Shown: piece by piece, positions 12,361 through 23,691 of the stretch
Layout of the letters: every line of letters begins with the position of its first letter
Position numbering within the stretch: the stretch's first letter is position 1
From: Hirudo medicinalis
Taxonomy: Eukaryota; Annelida; Clitellata; Hirudinida; Hirudinidae
Reading direction: 5' to 3'
Assembly (NCBI GenBank): GCA_011800805.1
Contig: MPNW01000057.1
Coordinates: forward strand, 187,384-251,383
Length of the DNA stretch: 64,000 nt
The notes under the pieces: generated by a model
Databases searched by the model: none
What the model was told of the DNA's origin: nothing
What the model saw: only the letters and a program-made list of their open reading frames with translations
Position numbers and translations under genes: made by a program

Positions 12361-15147
12361 ATGACTTCACTCTTGTGCTGGATCCTGCTTCCTCTATCGT
12401 TCGGTGACGGTTGGTTGCACGGTTATTAGAAAAATACGAAAGCATTTACAAAATGCACGAGCGTTGTCTGACATTTTCTTCGCTAACACGAGGCCTTCCT
12501 CGGAATGGGATTAAGGATTACAGTTGTTCGTAAGGATTAAAGAGTTTATCCCACTTCAGGCGTCAGCGCTTGACGCTTACAAGGCCTCGATTAAACTTTT
12601 TTTCTAGAAGCAATCGAACATAACTGCTCGTGTCACATGCATTCTCTTTATTTAGCGCTAAATATATCATTTTATGCTTGAAGAACGAATCGACGATGAT
12701 AGCTTATTTACACGTCAGCTGTGAAGATGTCGCTTTTCCCGGGCACCGTGAGGCTGGACTGCAAAGTGACCATCAACTGCTCCCTCGAGGCCGACTACGC
12801 TGACACGCAACCTGACTACGATTTGGAACTCTGGTCCAAGCAGGGTAATGTGTGGATGCTTTTGGCTTCCAAGAACCTCTCAAATGGAGAGTTTGTCAAA
12901 TACGAGGTGACAATTCTTTTGCCCTCACTTCGATAAGATAATGTATGCTCTCTTTCTAAGTATTACTAAGAAACCAGCTTATTATTAAGGTCTAATTAAA
13001 CTAATCAATATTTAAGCAGTTTTATTAATTCCTTTCCACAATATAACAACATTAAAAAACAAAATCATTTCAGAAAAGTCTGGAATACGATGCAAGCGAA
13101 CTCCGGGATAATTTTTTCAGTGCCTCCTTCAACGCCACCTACAGTTCCAATTTCACGTCGTACAAATGCGTGTTGGACATCGATAAAGTGGAAAGGAATC
13201 TCATTTTCTTCTGTGAGTTCACGATTTTGAGAGCAGGAATCACGAGAATGATTAACTATTGCTTAAGAAATAAATATAATTACATCTAAAAATAATTGCT
13301 TTTACTTTAACAAGCCGACACGTGCAAAAGTTCCTGTCAGCATCCAATCCAGTGTTTCGAAGAATGCTCTTCTGTTTCCTGTCTGTGCGCCATAGACTGG
13401 GAGGGTTCCGCATGCAACCAAAGTTAATCACGTGTATTTCCTTTACGCTCCAATAGGGTTGAGGTTAATTTAATGTTTCAAGAATAAATGAATCCAGAGC
13501 TGAGCTCATTAAGGAGACGATGACCTCCCCACACAGGTGCTAAACATTGACAACCTCAATGAAGCTTAATTAGCTATTGACAATTTTCACCTGTTTATGT
13601 CGCCTGCATTTGTTTTCCAATAACTAGCAAATAATATATTTCGTTAAATCCATTTTCAGCCTGCAGCACATCGGCGTCGATTTCGAGCGAGAAAAGTGTG
13701 ATTGTCGAAGGTGAAAGGACTTATTTGAGTTGTCAATCGGACGTAGCAATCAACTTTTATTGGTCCAAATCATCGACGTGTTCAACAGAGTTTGTATTCT
13801 TTCAGCTTAAAAATATTTGTGCGACCGACTGAAAAGTTGAGAATGTAATTATCCAGTTCGTGCAAGTTGTCCAATCAAAGTGACTTCGTAATCGAAAAAA
13901 GCACGATCGACGACTCCGGTGTCTGGTATTGTTTCGCGGTGAATGACCTCTGCACGAAAAGGTCAAACTACACTCTAACGGTGAACGCCCAAAGTGAGTG
14001 AGGATTTTCGGAGGACATTTATTATGCAAATGAGCAGCGTTAATGAGTCGGTGATTAATATTTGTGAGCAGCTGCAATGAACACCGTCAAGAGAAGCACG
14101 TATGGAAAGGGAGGTGAGGCGGAAGCATTTGTCAGACGAGTGTTGGACAAAAAATTTGACCGCCCCTATTTGCAGGTGTTACGTCATCCGGAGTAGTTAC
14201 AGGTGAGAAGTCTTCTGTTACTTCTGTAGGAGTGAGAAGTTAATGCAACCGTCCTTTCTTTGAGCCAGAAGAAATAACGACTATTATCGACGAAGCGACC
14301 ATAAAAGGCAAGTTGTTCTCCTTTATGTCGACGCATTTAGCAAATTCAATTTCCAAGATTCTTTTGTCCGATTAAAGCAGCCAATCGGTTCAACCCGCCA
14401 CCTTATTGGATCATCGCATCTTCCATTTTTGGAGGAATGGCGGCACTGGTTGCGATCGTTGTGATCATCGTCATCATCGCCATGAACGTAAAGGATGGGG
14501 AAGGTAAAGTGCTAGCGCTTGTTTCCTACTTTGTTTTAACGAGCATCATCATTTGCAGACCCTGAAGTCTTTCCTGAGATTAGCGACACCATAGAGTAAG
14601 GAACTTGTTTTGAAGCAGATATTTTTACTAACCCGATACATTGTATTCCAGTGCCAATGCATTGAATATTATCCTATATTGATTGATTTTCTCCTATGAA
14701 TCAAGAGTTGATCAGGAGGATCCTGTCGTCAGGAAACCCCTCAAAACCTCTGAAAAGGCAAAGAAAAAAGTAGAAGAAGATTCATTCCTGACAAAACTGC
14801 ACAACCACGACGATAAAAAAGAACGAGAACAGGTATCAATGCCTGAAACCGTTCAAAAACGACTGGCAGTTACTTCTTCATTAACATCACAATTTCTGCG
14901 AGAAAATTTAGCCAGTGCCCAAGCATTTGTTGGGCTTCAGGAGTCGAGCAGCCCAGCAACCAGCGGAGCTTTAAATCTCGTGCCGCAGGGACGTCAAAGT
15001 CAAATAACGGATCCTACCTCGATTATGCAGCAGGCTACTACTAATATCCCATTGCCTCAGAGACCAATGATGTTTCTCTCCTCTGTTTCGAATCAATTTT
15101 ATCCGGACGTGGTTTCTCAAGCAAGACAAAATACTAGCCAAGTATGA
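12361..15147 (+). CDS. Ig / EGF-like / Ig single-pass membrane protein
   Basis: Twelve coding exons joined in frame: 12361-12409, 12719-12906, 13074-13212, 13315-13422, 13660-13789, 13857-13993, 14072-14113, 14176-14202, 14269-14307, 14381-14503, 14559-14595, 14706-15147; 486 residues. Exon 1 is a signal peptide (MTSLLCWILLPLSFGD). Residues about 25-125 form an Ig-like domain (LDCKVTINC, LELWSKQ, SYKCVLDI). About 126-161 is a short Cys-rich EGF-like segment ending CLCAIDWEGSACN. About 165-255 is a second Ig domain with the classic DDSGVWYCFAV motif. Three small exons give a Ser/Thr-rich stalk, then a transmembrane helix (about 295-320, VAIVVIIVIIA) and a 160-residue charged tail. Several N-glycosylation sequons are present (NCS, NLS, NAT, NFT, NQS, NYT). 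Intron 9 is probably a GC-AG intron (AAAAG/GCAAGT). No specific family is recognised; a cell-surface adhesion or immune-type receptor is a guess. An alternative last exon acceptor at 14652 would end the protein early. Confidence 0.82.
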
Positions 15148-15188
15148 GGCAATTGATGTAACCAAAGATCCAATAACCAAACAAATAT

Positions 15189-15194
15189 GTTTAT
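15189..15194 (-). terminator. Poly(A) signal for the TM9SF gene
   Basis: AATAAA on the minus strand, the first downstream of the TM9SF stop at 15559. It lies only 42 bases left of the Ig gene's own signal, so the two convergent transcripts should overlap. Confidence 0.55.
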
Positions 15195-15235
15195 TCAAAC
15201 ACGTTCACAATGCAAGCTCCCACATTTTTTTAATG

Positions 15236-15241
15236 AATAAA
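15236..15241 (+). terminator. Poly(A) signal for the Ig-domain gene
   Basis: AATAAA on the plus strand, 89 bases after the stop codon of the Ig-domain gene, and the first such hexamer after the stop. Confidence 0.6.
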
Positions 15242-15558
15242 CATTTGAATGTAAGTAATTCGAGTCGCACTAAACAATCCACGATAAACGAAGACATCCC
15301 GTAAGATCGGCGTACCTAAATGCACAGAAGCACAACCCAAGAAACTTCTATCCCAAAATGAACAACAGTGATAAAGCCAATTGTGATATGCTGAGGTAAA
15401 AATTCGACCCCTAAATCCTGTTCTATTGTGCTTTCAACCCAATATAACGCAGAGCGATTGAAATGCATTCGAACGGAAAAGAAGAAAATTGTGAACTTCT
15501 AAAAACGAGAAGGCCGAGAGTCGTGCCAACAAATTTTCAACTCGAGGACGTCATTTCC

Positions 15559-18500
15559 TCAATCGACTTTGATCGCCGAGTAAATTTTCTTCACGAACCA
15601 AAAGCTGGCCAGGAATCCGATCGTTCCTAAATCGAAGATTTGATGAATTTAATTTATTCAACAATCGAGACCGATTCGTGATGAAAACGACACAAGAATT
15701 TATCGAATCCGGAACCCCGGAGTTTTACAAAATTGGAATAGAAAAACTATTTTTAAAGGTGGAAAAAGTGTATCGATCCTAAAGGACGTTACTTCGATTA
15801 ATAAAGGTAAATGCCGATCACGTCGTTTCATTTTAAAGTGGCCCTTGTAAATCAGCCAATATTTTTGCAACAACCTAATAATTGTGGAAGTGCTCACCAG
15901 TAAAGAGGAAAACCAGGAAAGCCATGATGAACGTGTAGCCAAAATAGAGGAAGCTATTGGCAAATCCGACAGACTCCATCTTGGTGAGGAAGTAGTGAGT
16001 GCAGTAACCGAAGAAGTACATCGACGACGACGCCCCCCCGAGGAACGACCTCCACCACCACCGGTAATTCTGCAAAACCATTAACGACGGTTCACGAAAC
16101 GAGGACCTCCGACGGCCGAAATCGAGCAAACCTCTGCGCACAACTGGAAGTAGCACAAGAGGATGGCAGTCTCGGAACACGTCACGACGAGGATGACGAT
16201 GACCACGAGGAGACAGCCGAACATGTAGTAGACGTGATGTCCCCTTTTTACGCAACCATTAGATTTGAACGAGTAATGCATTAGAATTAATTAATGCAAT
16301 TAAAGAATAAAGCCTGCACGTTCACGCACAACTTTTTCAACAAATCAGTTCGTAAAGTAAAGTATTAAAAGATCTTACCAGATGCTGTTGAGTATGAAAA
16401 ATAATTGGATCGATATGCAACCAAAAGGTAGGATGCCAGCCATGATGAAGGAAGGGAGGAAGCTGGTGTACCACGATCCCAGGGGAATCTGTCGAGGAAT
16501 CTGATTGACATTCACTGGAAACTCCACCACCTGAACGAAAGACACTTCGGCATAAAGTTTATCTTAGACAAGAAGGCTGGACTTTTTTATCGAACGACGG
16601 GGTACATAACGAAGAAAAACATTCCTAAGAATGTACGGAATAGAACTTGATGATCGCGTCGTCGGAAAATCGGCTCGGGTCGAACTCACCGGCGTCTTGA
16701 AACCGAAGTAAGCTCCGACAAAGGTGAGGGGCACCGAGATTCCAAACCACAGTCCGAGAATTGCTATGAGAGTGGAAAAGGGTACTGTGGCACTGCTTTG
16801 CAGGCTCCAGAATACCAGATTTAAGATGAAGAAGACACCAAAAACAATCCTGAAATAGTGCATGTTTGAAAGTCAAAGTTTATCAATGAATTTATTTTAA
16901 TAACAAATGAAATACAGCGAGACAAATAAAATTGAACTTAATCTGAAGCCCAAATGGAAGTATAAATGTTACCCTGGGCATAAGAATGCTGTCAGAATGA
17001 CATTGGTCTTCCATTTCTCACCATCAAACACTGCAGCAAGAGATACTCACATTAAGTTTGTATTTATGTCATGTTTGTATTTATGTTACGTATACATTTA
17101 TGTTAAGTTTGTATTTATGTTAAGAGGTTAAATAATTAAAATGCTAATAAAGAAAATAAAAACAGTCACTGACTTTTGTAAATTCTTGAGGAAATATAAC
17201 CAGAAGGTGTCCCCAGGCAGACATAAAGCACAAGGGCACACGTCATCAGGGAGCCTCTGTTCGCAGGAGACAGGAAACCCAGACATGCAAAAACTGACAA
17301 CCAGCAGGAATATTAGAAAATGCATTTAAAAAACTAATTAACACTCACTATTATTGTCAGGTTAAATTAAAAAAATAAAAATGAACAACAAAAGAAATCT
17401 TACAAAGTGTAATGAGAACCATGAAGAAAATCTGAACTCCACTTCCGACAAAGACGGAGAGCAGCATGGCCTTCCTGGGGGTGCGGAAAACGTCTCCGTG
17501 CACCAACTTCCACCCGAACTCCTCCTCGTCGATCTGCATCGGACGGTCACTCGTTAAGAGCAAACATCGGTCGAAGAAAATCTCGTTCGCGCGACTCACT
17601 TCGACCTCGGGCTTGTTGTATCTGGCTATGTCCCTATTGAGGTTTCTGAGAAGGATCATGGCCACCATGCCCGACAGCATCAGCACGATGACCAGCGAGT
17701 TGATGATGCTGCAGCATTTCAAGAGTAACTACTCACGTCGACGGAACGATCGCGGTTCGAATTTAAAGCGACGATCGACGACAACGTTTCTCTCGAGCGT
17801 ACGGAATTATGTTTCGTACCTCGAAAATATTTTTAATTTCTACAGCAACGAGATTGGCTGCTATCGATTAATACGTCGTCGATGTTCATTTTATACATCG
17901 CTCGTGGGATGTTTCGCACGAGACGATCGAAACAAAAATCGAACCTGAACCATTGGATCTTCGCATCGCCGTACGAGTCGAGAATGAAATCCCACCTCGA
18001 GCTCCACTTCACATCCTTGTTTTCCTTTAGACGAGCGTGGATGAACGAACGAGTCGAGAATTACAAAAGAAATCATGCTATTAAACAATCATTACGATAT
18101 TTATTTTTTCTCTCGACGATCCGACGACACGGCGACGAACCGAAACGATTCGAGGGAGCGCAAGCCTCTGCTAGCGGATCGGTTCCGTCATCGAAATACT
18201 GGAATAAAAGTGACCGTCAGTACGTAACATTAAAATGTTACGACAAACTAATTAAAGTGTACTTCTATATTTATCCTTTAAAAATCATTCAAATTGTAAT
18301 CACTGCACGGTGATCTTTAAGCACTTCGTTTGCTACGTTGTTTTGCTTACATTTGTTGGCGACTCTACATTTAACGTTACTGCGATGGTCGGTCTCGTAG
18401 CGGAAGCGCTCGCTTCCTCGAGTCATTTTATTTACTTTCTTTTGTGCATTAATGTCGAATTTAATGTATTTTGAATGAATGAAATTACTCTAAACACTAT

Positions 18501-21500
18501 AAAAAAAAAAAAATAAATACCACGAACAGGAGTATTTTGAAAAAAATTAAAATGAAAGATGAAGGAGAGTGAACGGGCATGTTTGAAGTTGTTTCATTTG
18601 TAAGGGAATTGAGAATTACAGCCTTGGCCTACAACACTGACTATAGAAGAGCTTAAAGAAGAAAGATATATTTAGAGAATGAAGTAAGAAGAAGCCCAGA
18701 CAATGTTACACTAAGTTAGGTAAGAGAAAAGTATAATAAAAGTGCTCTTTTGGCATTCATAAATGGACAAACTCTTGCTGTGGTGCCACAATTTTAACTA
18801 TGAGAACATAGCCATGTGAAACCAAGATAGATATTCATCAAGCAAGTTGTAGATACAACAAAAATCATTTACATAAATAAGAAATATAGGAGAAACCAAA
18901 ACAGAACCCTGAGGTAATCATAATCCACAAACACATCATCAGAAAGAACATTGCTGCCACCTACCAGATAAATAATTAGTAAACCTATTTAGAATGAAAC
19001 TCTTAACACTGTCATCGAAGACAAATGGTCTGCTATCAAAGATATTAATTCGTTTGCAATATGTGTATCAATAATAATAATTTTAAAAAATACACCACAA
19101 TAATAATAATAATAACAATAATTCTAATAATAATAATCTCCAATGGGGTGGTTGAAGGAATGTTCATTGGCTGCACAAACGAGTTGACTGAGGTATGACT
19201 GGAATGAACCATTAATTGATATAAGTATGTTGTCAGCAATTTTCTAAGCAATTCTAGAAAAGTGCTGGTTGAACGGATTAGCAACGTCGGAAGGTGCAAA
19301 TAATTGACATTAAAAATCAAAAAGAATCGTCTCGAGAGCTCCTTTTAAAGCAGTTAAAGACTTCATTAAACTCCAAGTTTTGTACGTGTCACTTCGTGTC
19401 GAGAAAAGATGTGGTTTCTTTCTAAATTCATTTCTAGGTGTGATAAAAGTACTTTTGCTTTGCTCTGTAGAATGTTTCTGTAGGAGAAATGATCTATAAT
19501 GTTCGCTTTTTGTATGGCACGATTTCAGAAGAGTATGGTTGTTTATGGTTATAAAAAGCTCCAGAAATAAAAAAAATTATCATTAAATAATGATTAAGTA
19601 ATAGGTATATGCAAAAATATTGAAAATATCATCAATAAGAATCTTGGTTTGTGGAAAATTGGTGAAATTATTGTCTATTGTAGTTTGAGAGTAATCCTAG
19701 TAGGTTTTGTAATAAACTTTGATGTCAAAGAATGTGAAGCAACATTATCATAAAATGTGGATGACGACAATGAAGGGAGGCGGTCGAGAGGTAAACAAGG
19801 TTGCAAAACAAAAAGGATGACTATTTTTAAAAAAAATTAAGAGATTAAAAATTCCAAATGAAATAATTTCATATTACTGTAGAAATTATGTATAGATAAT
19901 CTATAGATTACACCCACACAAATATTTTTTATTTAAACTACACATTTTTATGAAAAGGAATTAACCTGAATGTTAAGAAAAGCAAGATCAACAATTTTAA
20001 ATGAAATGTTATCAGAAAGAAATAGACCAACACCTCCCTTATCAACAAATCCACACCTAAAATCAAATTTACAAACATTATTTCAAACACATCCTCATTA
20101 GCCACTTTCAACCAAGTCTCTGTAACAGCAATAAAACCCACTACTCCACATCTTCAATAATGTTAATATCACATAATTTATTTACTTTTATTCTTTCGGT
20201 CGCATTGTTTCAGTTTTGAGATCGGTAGTTTCGGACAAAGACGAATCTTCGCGAACGACGATAAACGGCATTAACCTTCGGAAACCTCTTCGACCGCGTT
20301 CCCTTTTTAGGTGGCGTGTCATCGATTCCAACAATTAGAAATCAAATTTTAAAAATGCACCAATACCCTGAAGATTCCAAATACTACGTATCGCAAAAAA
20401 AAGCCAATTTTATCGAGGCGAAAGTAGGACGTTCGTTTGAATTATCTCGTGTCGATTCGTAACGATTCACGTTCGCAGTAAACAAATAACCGAAGATGTT
20501 GCCGGACTTATAAAGCGTCAAATTAATTAACAAATTCTATAATTGCAATCACCTCGAACGAGACGCTGTAGGTGTAGAAAACGTGGAAGGGCTTCTGCAA
20601 CTTGCTCGGTAGGACGAGGGAATCGGCAGCGCCGGGGCTCATCTTTTCTCCGTGATTGATGCTGATGACGGGACGACGTCGATAAAGACAGGATTACATG
20701 AAACCGTAAGCAATTAAAACAAAGGCGGATCGAATAAAGTCGCAAACCCGACCTTCTCAATCTCACTTTGACCTTCACTAAGCGAGCGGCATCTGGAGGA
20801 AGATCTTTGCCCCAGTCGTTTTCCTTCGGATGGTATTGAATGAGGAGCTCGACATGGTTGAACAGATAGAACGTATCCTTTTGCGGCTTGCTTATCTGCA
20901 AGAAATATAATTTAATTCCTACGACGTGCTCGACTTGTCAGTTGCCACAGAACGATCGACCGACCAATTTTTCGCAACCGTTTTTCCCTGTCAGTTCTGG
21001 ACCTACAAAACAACCCACTGGAAATCCAGGGAGGCAGTAAGTATTTCCGGTCTCCACGTGATAACAAAACGTCACGGGCATGTTGTCTACGATCCTGCAA
21101 ATCGATCGAAGACGTAAGTTCGGATGAAGAATGTGAAACATTAATCGCTACAGAAAACATTTTACTATTTCATGAAAATCTAGTGTTTCATAAATTAGCA
21201 ATATTGACAAATGTGGTTTTAACTATGTTTTTGATTTGTAGTTGCCCCATTGGTATCCTTGTCCTTACATTTCAATCATATTTTTTAAGCTAATGTATGC
21301 ATTTATGCATTTATTATGCAATTATTAATTCGACCAACCAGTGATGCTGATAATTGAGCTGAATTGAATGTCTGAGGAATTCCAATTTCTTTTCATCTTC
21401 CTTGTTGTCGTTCGTGTAATTTTTCACGCATACTTTTTCAAATTGGACATTTTTTTTGAATCTCACCTTTATAAGGATAGCAATTAGATTATAATGGTCT

Positions 21501-22097
21501 TCATTTCATATGGATAGCAATCAGACCATAATGGTAATAATTTCATAATAGAATGTAATAAATCTCATTGAAATTTGTTGGACATAAGGTCATGCTTAAC
21601 ATTATTTAGAAGTCATAAAAAACCTCATAAGGAGATGGTCTTATCCTTTCACCAAACACCACTTGTCCTAGATTTTCATAGGGTAAGGGCTCTTTTGGAG
21701 CAGGGCAGAAATCAAAGCTTAAAATGCAATTAAAAAGTTACTTAATCGGTAATATGCTTATCAGTATATATGTAATCATAAGCAAAAACATATACTGGGT
21801 GTAGTCATAAGGAATGACTGAGTCTGCAGAATTAAGTCTATTTACGAAAACTTTGATCACACTCTGAAATTAAAAATAAAAAGATGGTATTCCCATTAAA
21901 ACCATGTGGTCTTTTAAATCATTCGCATAATTTAACCAAGACAATATTTTAAAGCGCGACAAATTTCAGTTAACTCCAACCTCACATCCTATGGTTTCAG
22001 TGGGACAGAAATGAGTTGGTGCGATTCCCGGGAGATAAAAAGTATTTGCACAGCGAAACAACAAAAAGAAAAATATCAGAACAACTTTCGTCGACAT
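15559..22097 (-). CDS. Transmembrane 9 superfamily protein (TM9SF2/4-like)
   Basis: Seventeen coding exons on the minus strand: 21981-22097, 21790-21863, 21624-21717, 21339-21466, 20965-21094, 20767-20895, 20553-20642, 17945-18024, 17600-17708, 17404-17533, 17174-17293, 16973-17030, 16690-16849, 16379-16530, 16132-16243, 15898-16069, 15559-15626. They total 640 residues, the usual TM9SF length, and all phases match. The protein has a signal peptide, the luminal FYLPGIAP start and VFGERIRPSPY, YQHHW and NMPVTFCY motifs, then nine membrane helices with IINSLVIVLMLSGMVAMI, EEFGWKLVHGDVFR, GFLSPANRG, QIP-rich loop, LPFGCISIQLFFILNSIW and the terminal KIYSAIKVD, the canonical Golgi-retention end with the KxD/E motif. 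TM9SF proteins act in the Golgi/endosome in sorting of glycine-rich-helix membrane proteins (family knowledge). It ends KVD and has STF-type features closest to TM9SF2, but TM9SF4 cannot be excluded. Intron 7 (18025-20552) carries a LINE relic. Confidence 0.96.
17041..17126. repeat. Short tandem repeat in a TM9SF intron
   Basis: Three to four imperfect copies of a unit like AAGTTTGTATTTATGTTA/CA. It lies in the intron between the exons at 16973-17030 and 17174-17293, with no sign of function. Confidence 0.7.
18640..20160 (-). mobile_element. Decayed LINE (endonuclease and reverse transcriptase relics)
   Basis: Within intron 7 of the TM9SF gene and on the same strand. At about 20095-20145 the minus strand encodes FIAVTETWLK, the endonuclease TETWL motif, and in a shifted frame at about 20000-20060 it encodes FVDKGGVGLFLSDNISFK, which matches the GGG/VALY segment of LINE endonucleases. 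At about 18860-18915 it encodes PQGSVL followed by FLIYVNDF, the reverse transcriptase motif that precedes the catalytic FADD box. Stops and frameshifts interrupt everything, so it is inactive. Ends were not located. Confidence 0.75.
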
Positions 22098-23691
22098 TGC
22101 AAAACCGCTGCCAACCGAGCAACCAAGGTATCACACACAGGAAGTTGTCAGACTGTATTACCTGACGACAAATATCGGTTGAGCTGTTATTGAATGGATT
22201 ATAATAACGTTGAGAATTTAATACTATAAACAGTAACAATAAAAATATTTCTAATATCACAATAATAGATGCAATAACTAGCTATATTTTAGCAAAAATA
22301 TTTTGCAACGATTAATCATTCACTCATTCAATTAATCATTCCCGCTTCAATTAACTTTTTTTTACTTTAATCTCTACCAAAATTCAGATTCCTTAATTTA
22401 AAAAGTACTTCGTACATTTATCAATCGAGTTACTTAATCATGGAATACTTATTTTTGAAGTTTGTTATGCTGGTGATGTCATTCGCTTATGGAATGGGTT
22501 TTGGAATGCTATAAATTTGTATTATCCAAATCATAGTCCTTTTAAGTGTGAGTGGAATTAAGAAAATACTTTCTATAACAAAATATTGTAAAATTAAAAC
22601 TAAATGTATGAGACTGGTGAGTGAAATAACATAAGAATTTGTGACAGACGAAGTTTTTGGTAGCAGATATTAATAATAATGTTAATTAAATAAATCGCAC
22701 AAAAATAGGATATAGTTAATTGAATGATATGGTAAGGTTAACAATTAATTAATTATTTCAATTTTTAAACGCTATAATTTGTATTTGTATTTAGCAATAG
22801 TGCACTCCATAATAAATAAAGTAATAAGGTCTTACCCTCAAGACTACTGTTAATAATTTTTTATTTGTCATCTCAAATAGCCCGTGTGATCCTACAGACA
22901 ATGGATCCTTTATGAGAGCAAAACAATTCTCATGGAAAAAGGATTGCCAAGGAATAAATGTTACGTGAGAGCAATGGCTGCGTGGAATTCTTGCCTTTGT
23001 GTAAAATAAAATCGTATGCATTCTTGTTGATACATCTCCTTGTGTGCAACGAAATCTTTAATAAATGACTAAAATAAATTTTTCTTTTGATCTTAAAAGA
23101 ACTGTGTCGATAAAATTTGGGTAAAAATACTCGTCTTTGTCGAGACTGAATTAGATCTACAAAGTCTAGAACTTTTTTGACATTGTTCTTGAGTTAAAAA
23201 TCTGTTCGCCTCCAAACTTTACTAGCCTCGCTCTAAATATGAAATCCAGTTGAAAAAAATTCTTGTTAGTCATCGCCGGTGTGAAAATTTATCGGTCATG
23301 AGTTTTCCTTTTTGGTTGAATGTTGCTTAATATTTAATTAGTATACACTGTTAAACATGTTTTACAAAATTCAAAAACATTTCGAAAATGTTATATCAAT
23401 TTATTAGGGAATAAATGTTTTACAGGTTAACAGGCATTCAAGCTCGATGAAATAAGAAAGCGCTTTCTTAATCGCAGATGGGTTTGATAAATGCAAAATA
23501 TGGACATAAAAATTTCTCGGCACTCAAACTGCACGAAAATCACTTAAAGCTCTGTCTCGGGTGACTAGAAATAATTTTATCGCTAACACCAAAATGCGAC
23601 AAGTCAAGCGACAGGATCTACAAGAACTGTTGTTACAATCACTGAAAATGGGACTCGATTAGAAATTCACTTGGAGGACGTGCGCATTGCA
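22098..23691. other. Intergenic, no gene seen
   Basis: AT-rich 1.6 kb between the 5' end of the TM9SF gene and the 3' end of the SORBS-like gene. Nothing with coding character is seen; it should contain the TM9SF promoter at its left end and the 3' UTR of the SORBS-like gene at its right end. Confidence 0.5.

Noticed and set aside
15875..16255. Arg-rich frame preceding the last TM9SF helices
   Set aside because: It crosses an intron; only the part at 15898-16069 is an exon, in this frame only after splicing.
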